Shown in pieces: positions 8,185 to 15,724 of a stretch of DNA of 27,908 nt. The notes under the pieces are model-generated. The model was not told the origin of the DNA and did no database searches. It was given only the letters and a program-made list of their open reading frames with translations. Numbering within the stretch: the stretch's first letter is position 1; each line of letters opens with the position of its first letter. Source of the DNA: Candidatus Sediminicultor sextus (GTDB lineage Bacteria > Atribacterota > Phoenicimicrobiia > Phoenicimicrobiales > Phoenicimicrobiaceae); NCBI GenBank assembly GCA_014894735.1, contig JADBKX010000069.1, positions 1,845 through 29,752 of the forward strand. The letters are read 5' to 3'. The translations under genes and the position numbers were made by a program.

Positions 8185-9846
8185 ATGATATTAACTCTAG
8201 AAGATATAAAAAATTTATGTACCGAAACTTCTTTTGTACGCGGCTTGGATTATTTCCAGATGGGTAATGTTACCAATTTAGAGCAATTCGGGAACAAAAT
8301 CACCGCTACGGTAGAAGGAACGAGGGATTATACGGTAACAATCCTTACAAATAAAAAAACTATTGCAGCTACCTGCACCTGTCCTTACGATTGGGGAGGT
8401 TATTGTAAACATATTGTGGCTGCACTTATTGCCCTATCAGACAATGATCCAAAAATTAAAAAGGATAAAGATAAAAAAGAGAAAAAAATTATGAAAATTT
8501 TAAATAATCTCTCTTTTAATGAATTGAAAGATTTTCTAACATCTGAACTTGGAAACAATCCTTCCTTAAGAAACCACTTTACAATTTACTTTTCAGGGAA
8601 AAGCTCAAAAGGGAAAAGCCTCAATGACTATAAAAAAGAGATCAATCTGTCCTACCGTGAGATAAGCGACAGCGGTGGGTATATTGAATATGGAACAGAA
8701 GTCGATTTTTCATATATTCGTGATTTGGCTGACCGATATACTGATGCGGGAAATTTCCTTGAAGCAGCGACTATCTATCAGGCACTATCTGAAGTTATTG
8801 CTGAAAATATGGAAGAGGTGGATGATTCTGATGGATACTATAGAGACGAATTTTGTTTGGCTATAGAATATTTTGCAAACTGTATAAATGAAGCAGAACT
8901 GAGTCATATAGAAAAAAAGAAGTATATTGACTATTTTTTTGGTAAATATATTAAAAATGACCCGGACTATTTTCGAGAAAACTATGACGACGCTTTAAGC
9001 GAAATATGTCTCTCAAAAGATGATTTGGAATATTGGAAAAAACTGCTCAAACCTTACCTTCCTAAGAATCTTCCGGATAGTGAGCAATGGAGTGAATATT
9101 ATCAAGCAAAAGAGCTCCTATTAACACAGCTTTACCTCCTGGACTCACTTAATCATGAAAAAGAATTCTACGAATTGGTAAAAAAATATTACCGCCAAGA
9201 GGAAGAATTTTGTCTTTCTTATATTGAACGTTTAGAAAAAGACAACAGGTGTAAAGAGGCTATTAAAATTGCCGAAGAAGGCCTTGACCTTTTTCCTGAG
9301 CATATGCTCATAGAAATACGCCGGTTTTTAAATAGATTCTATAAAAAGCAATCTCCGGAAAAATATAAACAGAATCTTATAAATCTTTTTATTCAAAATA
9401 AAGACTGGAATGATTACGAAAGGCTGAAAGAAATCTGTTCTAAAGAAGATTGGAAAGAAAAAATACTTTCAATAATTATTAACAATCTCCCAAAAGATAG
9501 AGACAGATTTAGCAGTGATACAATCATTGATATCTACCTAAAAGAAAAAATGTTTGAAGAAGCATTTGAAGAGGTTCTTGCGAAAAAAAGTCTTTTTACT
9601 CTTGATACATACTATAAAGATTTATCAGCAAAATTCCCCGAAGGATACTTTAAGGCTTACAGGGAGCTGCTTATTCCTTTTACTGATAGCAAGATGGGGA
9701 GATCACACTATAGAAATATCGTCAGCTATCTGAATCGGATGAAAAAAATAAAGGGATTTGAAGAGGAATTCAACGAATTAGTGAGCCTACTTAAGACCAA
9801 ATATGCAAAAAGACCTGCCTTTCTGGATGAGATGAAATATATGTAA
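8185..9846 (+). CDS. SWIM zinc-finger protein
   Basis: This 553-residue protein carries a textbook SWIM finger at residues 64-76 (C64-x-C66-x7-C74-x-H76), followed by a charged linker (KKDKDKKEKK) and about 450 mostly helical residues that look like degenerate TPR-type repeats ('EAATIYQALSEV', 'EAIKIAEEGLDLFPEH', 'FEEAFEEVLAKKS'). SWIM domains bind nucleic acid or protein partners; no catalytic domain is visible, unlike SWIM-SNF2 helicases. It is the second gene of the pair with the pRiA4b-like gene and ends just before a strong terminator. The ribosome site is weak, consistent with coupling to the upstream gene. Confidence 0.88.
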   Translation: MILTLEDIKNLCTETSFVRGLDYFQMGNVTNLEQFGNKITATVEGTRDYTVTILTNKKTIAATCTCPYDWGGYCKHIVAALIALSDNDPKIKKDKDKKEKKIMKILNNLSFNELKDFLTSELGNNPSLRNHFTIYFSGKSSKGKSLNDYKKEINLSYREISDSGGYIEYGTEVDFSYIRDLADRYTDAGNFLEAATIYQALSEVIAENMEEVDDSDGYYRDEFCLAIEYFANCINEAELSHIEKKKYIDYFFGKYIKNDPDYFRENYDDALSEICLSKDDLEYWKKLLKPYLPKNLPDSEQWSEYYQAKELLLTQLYLLDSLNHEKEFYELVKKYYRQEEEFCLSYIERLEKDNRCKEAIKIAEEGLDLFPEHMLIEIRRFLNRFYKKQSPEKYKQNLINLFIQNKDWNDYERLKEICSKEDWKEKILSIIINNLPKDRDRFSSDTIIDIYLKEKMFEEAFEEVLAKKSLFTLDTYYKDLSAKFPEGYFKAYRELLIPFTDSKMGRSHYRNIVSYLNRMKKIKGFEEEFNELVSLLKTKYAKRPAFLDEMKYM

Positions 9847-9856
9847 AGTACATCAT

Positions 9857-9904
9857 AAAAAAGGGAAAAGCCAGGCGCCTGTCAAAAAAGTAATTCCCTT
9901 TTTT
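9857..9904 (+). terminator. Terminator after the pRiA4b-SWIM operon
   Basis: AAAAAAGGGAA (9857-9867) pairs perfectly with TTCCCTTTTTT (9894-9904), giving an 11-bp stem ending in the T-run. The loop itself contains a perfect 10-bp palindrome, CAGGCGCCTG at 9872-9881. The AbiE promoter begins only 4 bp later. Confidence 0.8.
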
Positions 9905-9907
9905 ATC

Positions 9908-9945
9908 TTGACATAGAGTAATGTTTTGGTATAAAATGATACCAA
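9908..9945 (+). promoter_or_regulatory. AbiE promoter with overlapping inverted-repeat operator
   Basis: TTGACA (9908-9913), a 16-bp spacer and an extended -10, TGG-TATAAA (9927-9935), form a strong promoter. A perfect inverted repeat, TTGGTAT-N6-ATACCAA (9926-9945), covers the -10 and the expected start near 9942. AbiEi-type antitoxins are known to repress their own promoter through inverted repeats, so this is the likely operator. The predicted transcript start also argues that translation begins at 9948, not at the upstream ATG codons inside the promoter. Confidence 0.8.
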
Positions 9946-9947
9946 TT

Positions 9948-10538
9948 ATGGAAACTATATCTAAACAAAAAGCAATTCAAATTTTAATTCAGAATAATAT
10001 TTCTCTCCTGGATATTAGCAGTGCCCAAAAAATCTTCTCCTTTAAGAAAGAGAATAGTCTTTATAAATTTCTTCAAAGATTAGAAAGGGCTGATATCTTA
10101 AAGAGAATTGTTAAAGGAAAATATTTATTTTCTTTTAAAGAAATTAATGATTATGAATTAGCTAATTTTTTACTCGCTCCCTCTTATATTTCTTTGGAAA
10201 GCGCCCTTTCTTTTTACGGAATTTTAGCTCAGTTTCCCTATACTATTACTTCTGTTACTACCTCTAAAACCAGGAAGATTATCTATAACGAAAAGGAATT
10301 TGAATTTGCTCATCTGAGGAGGGAAAATTTTTTTGGTTTTGTAAAAAAGGACAATTTTTTAATCGCCCAACCGGAAAAAGCTCTTTTAGATGAACTTTAT
10401 TTTATTTCCAAGGGTTTGATAAGTATAAGTTTAAACGAATTGAATTTATCCTTAATTAATAAGAATAAGTTACTAAAAATGTTGCAATATTATAAGTTTT
10501 TACCTTTAGAAAATATGGTGAAAAAATATGTTAAATAG
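9948..10538 (+). CDS. abiEi: AbiEi-type antitoxin/transcriptional regulator (type IV TA)
   Basis: The protein begins METISKQKA and has about 196 residues. Residues ~1-60 form a winged helix-turn-helix ('LLDISSAQKIF...SLYKFLQRLERADILKRIVKGKYLF'), followed by the AbiEi antitoxin domain ('SYISLESALSFYGILAQ', 'TSVTTSKTRK', 'AQPEKALLDELYFI'). AbiEi counteracts its cognate nucleotidyltransferase toxin and represses the operon. The open frame extends back to 9921, but that ATG lies between the -35 and -10, and the start at 9948 leaves only about a 6-nt leader with no Shine-Dalgarno, so translation may be nearly leaderless. The gene overlaps abiEii by 11 bp, which is typical. Confidence 0.85.
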   Translation: METISKQKAIQILIQNNISLLDISSAQKIFSFKKENSLYKFLQRLERADILKRIVKGKYLFSFKEINDYELANFLLAPSYISLESALSFYGILAQFPYTITSVTTSKTRKIIYNEKEFEFAHLRRENFFGFVKKDNFLIAQPEKALLDELYFISKGLISISLNELNLSLINKNKLLKMLQYYKFLPLENMVKKYVK

Positions 10539-11289
10539 AGAACAGGTACAAATATTTTCCAAAGAATTAAAAATAGATACATTTTCTGTTTATCGAGAAT
10601 ACTTACAACTTTTATTTCTAAAATATTTTTACGATTTAAAAGAAAGTAACCAGGTCTATTTTAAAGGTGGAACGGCAATTAAATTTTTATATCATTCTTT
10701 TAGGTTTTCGGAAGATTTAGATTTTAGCAGTACCTTAAAAGAAAAAGAGATTAAAATTTTAATTCAAAAAGCAATTAAAAACCTTTCTAGAGAACTCCCT
10801 GTATCCTTCAAGCAAGAAAAATCTATTGCCAATTCTTTTACCGGAAGGATTTTCCAAAAAATAACAGATTTTAGTTTTCCTTTAACTATTAGATTAGATA
10901 TTTCTTTTAGAGAAAAACCAATTTATATTGAAACCAAATATATTGAGACTACTTTCCCTCTTGCGCCATATCCTCTGGTAGTTCATTTAGCAGCCAAAGA
11001 AATTTTAGCTGAAAAAATCAGAGCCCTAATAATTAGAGGAAAAGGAAGGGATGTATTTGATCTTTGGTATCTATTAAGTAAGGGAATAACAATTGATTGG
11101 AATTTGGTTAATCTAAAAATGTCTTTTTATGATAAAAAGACTGATGTTAAAGAATTAATAAACATTATAAAAGGGATATCGGATAAAGAAATTAAAAAAG
11201 ATTTGATTAAATTTTTACCTCTAAATCAAAGAACGACCGTTGCAAAAATAAAAATCTGGCTAATTGAAAAGTTAGGCGAAAGAGAATAA
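10528..11289 (+). CDS. abiEii: AbiEii/AbiGii-type nucleotidyltransferase toxin
   Basis: A 253-residue DUF1814-type nucleotidyltransferase. The active-site pattern is intact: FKGGTAIKFLY at about residues 46-56, then SEDLDFS with the two catalytic aspartates, and a later 'KGRDVFDLWYLLSKG' motif characteristic of this family. AbiEii toxins inactivate host functions by nucleotide transfer (for related MenT proteins, tRNA acceptor ends) and can confer phage abortive infection. The ATG lies inside the end of abiEi. Nothing indicates inactivation, so the module is probably functional. Confidence 0.9.
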   Translation: MLNREQVQIFSKELKIDTFSVYREYLQLLFLKYFYDLKESNQVYFKGGTAIKFLYHSFRFSEDLDFSSTLKEKEIKILIQKAIKNLSRELPVSFKQEKSIANSFTGRIFQKITDFSFPLTIRLDISFREKPIYIETKYIETTFPLAPYPLVVHLAAKEILAEKIRALIIRGKGRDVFDLWYLLSKGITIDWNLVNLKMSFYDKKTDVKELINIIKGISDKEIKKDLIKFLPLNQRTTVAKIKIWLIEKLGERE

Positions 11290-11317
11290 ATATTTTTGTA
11301 AAAGTCAGCGATTAATT

Positions 11318-11476
11318 ATGGAAACTGGTTTAAATAGAATTAAAAAGAATTTTACTTCCCGATTAATGGGTATAATCGATGCAGAAAAAGAGTGAAGAAA
11401 TCCTTTGTTTAGTGGTGTGTTTATTTTAATATTTGGATTTGGTATTTTATTTAATCCCATTTCTACGGATTTCTAA
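11318..11476 (+). pseudogene. Decayed small ORF with in-frame TGA (possible small membrane protein)
   Basis: From the ATG at 11318 the frame reads 25 codons (METGLNRIKK...DAEKE), meets TGA at 11393-11395, then continues in the same frame for 26 codons as a hydrophobic segment (RNPLFSGVFILIFGFGILF) to TAA at 11474-11476. A tryptophan at the TGA would give a coherent single-span membrane peptide, which suggests a nonsense mutation. No good ribosome site is visible, and homology was not checked. Confidence 0.3.
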
Positions 11477-11750
11477 GTTTTATTTTAGAACCCTAAGGAG
11501 GATATCATACCCCCGGATACTACCTGAAGGTATAAATTAAACCTTATGGGCAAACACTCGACAAAGGGAGAAAAATTATGAAATCAAAAAATAGATTCAT
11601 AAAGACAATTATTATATCGTGAATCCGGCTATTCCCGTTTGATTTTGTGAATAATCAAAATTGAACCGAATACAATTCTTGCTCACCGTGTTTCCTGCAG
11701 AAAATATTCGGTATCGGAATAGATCAAGGGTCTATAAACCTTTTATTTAC
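11477..11750 (+). other. Intergenic stretch with a decayed signal-peptide-like ORF
   Basis: An AAAGGGAG site precedes an ATG at 11578 and reads MKSKNRFIKTIIIS, a signal-anchor-like start, then stops at TGA (11620-11622). The same frame meets another TGA soon afterwards. Just upstream (about 11500-11565) is a GC-richer patch with a small TACCT-GA-AGGTA hairpin. I could not match it to a riboswitch or RNA family. Decay of an old gene before cdr is the simplest reading. Confidence 0.3.
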
Positions 11751-11796
11751 TTGACATTAATATCGTAATATCGTTATATATAAATGTTATGATATT
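11751..11796 (+). promoter_or_regulatory. cdr promoter with imperfect inverted repeat (ArsR-type operator candidate)
   Basis: TTGACA at 11751-11756 and TATATA at 11775-11780 (18-bp spacer) form the promoter. Two 13-bp arms, AATATCGTAATAT (11759-11771) and ATGTTATGATATT (11784-11796), are inverted with 11 of 13 matches around a 12-bp centre, and bracket the -10. AT-rich dyads of this kind are typical of ArsR-family operators, and an ArsR remnant lies just downstream of the gene. AT-rich DNA raises the chance of a coincidental match. Confidence 0.55.
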
Positions 11797-11821
11797 TTTC
11801 TCATAAAAGGAGTGAACTGCC

Positions 11822-13504
11822 ATGAAAGTAGTCGTTGTAGGAGGCGTTGCCGGAGGAGCAAGTGCCGCTGCCCGTCTGAGACGCCTCGACGAAAACGCAG
11901 AAATAATTGTTTTGGAAAGAGGAGAGTATATTTCTTTTGCCAACTGCGGCCTCCCCTATTATATTGGTGGGGTAATAAAAAAACGGGATAATTTAGTGGT
12001 CCAATCCCCCGAAAGTATGAAAGAAAGATTTAATCTGGATATAAGAGTTTTAAATGAAGTTAAAAATATTGATATTAAAAATAAACAGGTTGATGTTTAC
12101 GATATCAAAAATAACAAAAATTATAAAGAAAGTTATGATAAATTAATTCTCTCTCCCGGGGCTGTTCCTATTAAACCCCCCGATAAAGGATTTAACTCCC
12201 CTAATGTATTTACCTTGAGAGACATACCTGATACCCTGGCCATCAAAAATTTTGTGGATAAGCATAATCCTAAAAGCGCTGTGGTAGTAGGTGCGGGTTT
12301 TATCGGGATGGAGTTAGCGGAAAATCTTTATAGAAGGGGAATTGCCATTACCATCATTGAATTAGCAGAACAGGTATTAGCTCCCCTGGATAGTGAAATG
12401 GCCTCCCTGATTCATCAACACTTGAAAGAAAAAAAGGTAGAATTTTATCTAAACGACGAGGTAAAAGAAGTTGAACATCGGGAGGAATTTTCCCTGGTTA
12501 AACTCGGCAGCGGACGAGAAATAAAGACCGATATGGTTTTCATCGGCATAGGGGTTCGCCCCGAAGTTACTCTGGCTAAAATGGCCGGTTTAGAAATTGG
12601 TGAAAGAGGAGGCATAAAAGTAGACCGTTCCTTAAAAACTTCTAACCCTGATATCTATGCAGTTGGCGATGCTATCGAAGTGATAGATTATATTAACGGA
12701 AATCCCACTCTTGTCCCTCTTGCCGGACCAGCAAATAAACAGGGAAGAATTGCCGCCAATAATATCTGCGGGATAGCAGAAGAATATGAAGGAACGCAAG
12801 GCACTTCCATATTAAAGGTATTTGATATGACGGTGGCGGCTACCGGAAATAATGAAAAATTGCTAAAAAGATGCAATATTCCTTATGAAAAATCTTTTAC
12901 TCATTCTTCATCTCATGCCGGATATTATCCTGAGGCTCTCCCTTTATCTATTAAGCTTATCTTTTCATCGGAAAATGGGAAAATTTTAGGAACCCAGATA
13001 GTAGGTTATGATGGAGTGGATAAAAGAATAGATGTTATCGCTACGGCAATACGGGCTGGGATGACGGTCTATGACCTGGAAAAATTAGAACTGGCCTATG
13101 CCCCGCCCTATTCTTCGGCCAAAGACCCGGTAAATATGGCCGGATATGTGGCTTCCAATATCTTAAAAGGGGATAGTGTGATCATCCACTGGCATGATAT
13201 AGAGAAATTAAATCGCGAGGAAACAGTCCTTATCGATGTGAGAACACCTGAAGAGTATAACCTGGGTACCATAGAAGGAGCAAAAAATATTCCGGTTGAT
13301 GAATTAAGAAATAGATTAAGCGAAATTCCCCAAGACCGAGAGATTATCATCTTTTGCCAGGCAGGGTTAAGGGGTTATATCGCCTGCCGAATCTTAAGGC
13401 AAAAAGGATATAAAAAGGTTAAAAATCTTAGCGGCGGGTACAAAACATATTTCCCGGCTGTTCAAATGCAAGATAATCCGGACATTTTTCAATACGAAAA
13501 ATAG
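11822..13504 (+). CDS. cdr: CoA-disulfide reductase/NADH-dependent persulfide reductase with C-terminal rhodanese domain
   Basis: A 560-residue fusion. Residues 1-~320 form the FAD/NAD(P)H-binding reductase (GGVAGGASAAAR near the N-terminus and a second nucleotide-binding GAGFIGMELAE), with the single active cysteine C42 in SFANCGLPYYIGG, as in CoA-disulfide reductases. A dimerisation domain follows to about 440, then a rhodanese domain whose catalytic loop CQAGLR starts at C512. Such fusions reduce CoA disulfide or CoA persulfides and serve sulfur/polysulfide reduction or redox defence in anaerobes. An AAAAGGAG site precedes the ATG, and the promoter carries a dyad. The gene converges on the ptb operon, with a truncated arsR-like piece between them. 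Confidence 0.92.
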   Translation: MKVVVVGGVAGGASAAARLRRLDENAEIIVLERGEYISFANCGLPYYIGGVIKKRDNLVVQSPESMKERFNLDIRVLNEVKNIDIKNKQVDVYDIKNNKNYKESYDKLILSPGAVPIKPPDKGFNSPNVFTLRDIPDTLAIKNFVDKHNPKSAVVVGAGFIGMELAENLYRRGIAITIIELAEQVLAPLDSEMASLIHQHLKEKKVEFYLNDEVKEVEHREEFSLVKLGSGREIKTDMVFIGIGVRPEVTLAKMAGLEIGERGGIKVDRSLKTSNPDIYAVGDAIEVIDYINGNPTLVPLAGPANKQGRIAANNICGIAEEYEGTQGTSILKVFDMTVAATGNNEKLLKRCNIPYEKSFTHSSSHAGYYPEALPLSIKLIFSSENGKILGTQIVGYDGVDKRIDVIATAIRAGMTVYDLEKLELAYAPPYSSAKDPVNMAGYVASNILKGDSVIIHWHDIEKLNREETVLIDVRTPEEYNLGTIEGAKNIPVDELRNRLSEIPQDREIIIFCQAGLRGYIACRILRQKGYKKVKNLSGGYKTYFPAVQMQDNPDIFQYEK

Positions 13505-13506
13505 AA

Positions 13507-13620
13507 AAATCGAAATTTATCCAAAAAAGTGAACTGTTAAAAGCTCTTGCCCACTCTACAATACTTTGCATCGTAAAGGGTCTTATGGACAAAGAGAGTA
13601 ATGTAACCAATATTCAGGAA
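13507..13620 (+). pseudogene. Truncated ArsR-family regulator remnant
   Basis: Directly after the cdr stop, in another frame, the DNA reads KSELLKALAHSTILCIVKGL then MDKESNVTNIQECLDLL. This closely follows the start of ArsR-family winged-helix proteins (LLKALAHPTRLRIVKGL...CNV..IQECLGL). The recognition helix (usually PQSTVSQHL) and everything beyond are gone; the frame then runs into the 3' end of ptb on the other strand. No start codon is visible, and the HPTR arginines are lost. It is most simply a deleted regulator that once controlled cdr. Confidence 0.7.
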
Positions 13621-14525
13621 TGTCTTGATTTACTGCATAAGATAGAGACGGCGATGCAATTTAATTTCACATCACTTTTATCTGCTCGGGAAGGTATTAT
13701 TACCGGAGCTTTGGTACCCACCAGTGTATGTCCTACCTGGTAATTGGCATAATAGGTAAGTGCTTTGCCAAAGATATTTCCAGCTGCAATATCAGGGACA
13801 ATTAGGATATCGGCTTTACCTGCTACCGGTGAAACAATTCCTTTTTTCTCGGCAGCAAATTCTGAAATAGCATTATCTAAAGCCAGCGGCCCATCGATGA
13901 TACAGCCGATAATCTGTTTTCTTTCATTCATTTTGGAAATCATTCCTGCTTTTACAGTCTCTTCCATATCAGGGTTTATGGTTTCTACGGCTGCTAGCAG
14001 GGCAACCTTAGGAGTCTCTATCCCAAGCTTATGGGCAACTTCAACAGCATTATTTATAATTGCCACTAAAGTCTTCACATCTGGTTTGAGGTTTACTCCG
14101 CCATCACTCATTAATACCAATTTGGGATTCCCTTCTCTTTTATCTTCAAAGATAAAAACATCACTGACGATTTTATCAGTCCTTAAACCCCACTCTTTGT
14201 TTAACACCGCCTTTAAAAGGGTGGCTGTCTTTATCTTCCCCTTGAGGAGTGTCCCTCCTTCTTTTACTCTTTCTACTGCCTTTCGAGCTATATCTTCATC
14301 ATCTTTTGCTCCGATAATCTCTTTTACAAAATTACTTTCGCCTAATAAAGAAAGGGATTTTTCAATTTCTGCTTTATCTCCCACTAAAACTCCCTCTCCG
14401 AATCCGTAATCGTAACAATCTTTTAGGGCTTTCAAAGTTTCAATATCTTCTCCACCGGCAACAATAATTTTTTCTATTCCTTTCATTTTTAAATTGTCGA
14501 ATAATTCTTTAAAACTTTTTATCAT
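13614..14525 (-). CDS. ptb: Phosphate butyryltransferase (phosphotransacylase)
   Basis: A 303-residue protein of the phosphate acetyl/butyryltransferase family ('KIIVAGGEDIETLKAL', 'VLMSDGGVNLKPD', 'PKVALLAAVETINPDM', 'ADILIVPDIAAGNIFGKAL', 'VGTKAPVIIPSRAD'). It exchanges acyl-CoA and acyl phosphate. I place the start at 14525 because AGGAGG lies 7 nt upstream; a 7-codon extension to 14546 would read through that ribosome site. The gene follows buk by 43 bp, and the pairing favours the butyryltransferase subtype, though branched or aryl acyl-CoA are possible given the iorAB neighbours. The last residues (CSKSRHS) overlap the ArsR remnant, so the C-terminus may have been altered by that junction. 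Confidence 0.88.
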   Translation of the reverse strand: MIKSFKELFDNLKMKGIEKIIVAGGEDIETLKALKDCYDYGFGEGVLVGDKAEIEKSLSLLGESNFVKEIIGAKDDEDIARKAVERVKEGGTLLKGKIKTATLLKAVLNKEWGLRTDKIVSDVFIFEDKREGNPKLVLMSDGGVNLKPDVKTLVAIINNAVEVAHKLGIETPKVALLAAVETINPDMEETVKAGMISKMNERKQIIGCIIDGPLALDNAISEFAAEKKGIVSPVAGKADILIVPDIAAGNIFGKALTYYANYQVGHTLVGTKAPVIIPSRADKSDVKLNCIAVSILCSKSRHS

Positions 14526-14568
14526 CTTCGAACCTCCTATACACAAATTACACAGATTAAATTTGATT

Positions 14569-15636
14569 TTAGGAATATGTTTTTACTTTTTCTACCCCAT
14601 CTATTACTCTTATCACTGCTTGGGCCAATGCCTTCATCTCTTCTTCTCCCGGATAAACTACCACTGGAGCTATCCAACCCGTACGATCTTTTATCTTATT
14701 TACTAAAATTTTATTATGAGCTATGCCTCCGGTAAGAATAATTGCTTCAACTTTTCCTTTTAATACTGCAGCCATCGCCCCGATTTCTTTAGCAATCTGA
14801 TAACACATCCCTTCAAAAATTAATTCTGCATATTTATCTCCTTGCTCTATTTTCTTCATTACTTCTCTGACATCATTGGTCCCCAGATAAGAGACAAGTC
14901 CGCCCTGATAAGTAATAAGTTTATACAATTCTTTTTCTGAATATTCACCAGAATAACACAGATGGATTAGAGCCTTATTGGGGAGAGAGCCGGTTCGCTC
15001 GGGTGAAAAAGGTCCTCCGTCATTGGCATTATTTACATCAATTATTTTCCCCTTCTCTATTGGAGCAATGGATATCCCCCCACCGAGATGGGCAACAATA
15101 AGGTTTGATTCCTCGAATTTTTTCCCCTGTTCTTTAGCGTAACGGAAGGCACTAGCCCGGATATTTAAAGTGTGAAGCAAGGATTTCCTTTCTATTCCTT
15201 TTAGCCCGGATATCCGGGCGATATCGGTAAATTCATCAACCGATACCGGGTCAGCGATATAGGCAGGGATATTGATTTCTTCAGCTATTTCATGGGCAAT
15301 AATTCCTCCTAAATTGGAGGCATGTTCTATAGGAGAATTTTTTAGGTCATTGATAAGTTTGTTATTAACCTCGTAAGTCCCGGCTTCTAAAGGTTTTAAT
15401 ACACCGCCCCGTCCTATAATCGCTCTTAATGAATTAGAATCTATATTTTTCTTTTTCAAGGTATCCAAAATTATCTTTTTTCTGACTGGACCTTGTTCTA
15501 ATAGCGATTTAAATTGGGAAAGTTCTTCTGTAGAATGGGAGATAGTCTCCTTAAAAATCTCTTTTCCTTTCTGATTAAATATTGCTACTTTGGTAGAAGT
15601 TGAACCGGGATTGATAACCAATATATTTTCTTTCAT
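14569..15636 (-). CDS. buk: Butyrate kinase
   Basis: A 355-residue ASKHA-fold acid kinase with the butyrate kinase signatures: NPGSTSTKVAIF at residues ~9-20, 'GRGGVLKPLEAGTYEVN', 'AHLGGGISIA', 'NDGGPFSPERTGSLP' and 'AIILTGGIAHNK'. It makes ATP from acyl phosphate supplied by Ptb. An AAGGAGG site precedes the ATG. It lies downstream of iorB, separated by an 88-bp gap that holds a tandem heptamer array, so buk-ptb may be expressed with, or partly apart from, iorAB. Confidence 0.93.
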   Translation of the reverse strand: MKENILVINPGSTSTKVAIFNQKGKEIFKETISHSTEELSQFKSLLEQGPVRKKIILDTLKKKNIDSNSLRAIIGRGGVLKPLEAGTYEVNNKLINDLKNSPIEHASNLGGIIAHEIAEEINIPAYIADPVSVDEFTDIARISGLKGIERKSLLHTLNIRASAFRYAKEQGKKFEESNLIVAHLGGGISIAPIEKGKIIDVNNANDGGPFSPERTGSLPNKALIHLCYSGEYSEKELYKLITYQGGLVSYLGTNDVREVMKKIEQGDKYAELIFEGMCYQIAKEIGAMAAVLKGKVEAIILTGGIAHNKILVNKIKDRTGWIAPVVVYPGEEEMKALAQAVIRVIDGVEKVKTYS

Positions 15637-15654
15637 ACATTCCTCCTTACAAAT

Positions 15655-15689
15655 TAGTATATAGTATATAGTATTTAGTATATAGTAAA
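15655..15689 (+). repeat. Tandem heptamer array (5 x TAGTATA-like)
   Basis: Five contiguous 7-bp units: TAGTATA, TAGTATA, TAGTATT, TAGTATA, TAGTAAA. The array fills most of the buk-iorB gap. The same heptamer family recurs at 27674-27708 and, inverted, at 27838-27870, which points to a dispersed repeat rather than chance AT-richness. Confidence 0.8.
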
Positions 15690-15724
15690 GAAATACGGTG
15701 GTAAGTAATGCGTAAAGGGATATT

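Noticed and set aside
9921..9947. Longer AbiEi start beginning at the ATG at 9921
   Set aside because: This ATG lies between the -35 and -10 of the apparent promoter, so it would not be in the mRNA.
11490..11580. Possible riboswitch or structured RNA upstream of cdr
   Set aside because: The GC-richer patch with a small TACCT-GA-AGGTA hairpin did not match the core of any riboswitch I could recall, and the cdr promoter lies downstream of it.
11318..11640. UGA recoding (Trp or selenocysteine) to explain interrupted ORFs
   Set aside because: TGA is the natural stop of mrfA, iorA and ptb in this window, so reassignment is unlikely; decay is simpler.
13765..14409. A 214-codon open frame on the plus strand opposite ptb
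   Set aside because: Ptb is strongly supported by family motifs and a ribosome site; the opposite frame has a low-complexity Ser/Ile/Phe composition typical of an antisense shadow.
14526..14546. Upstream start for ptb (MCIGGSK extension)
   Set aside because: The extension translates the AGGAGG ribosome site; the internal ATG at 14525 is correctly spaced from it.
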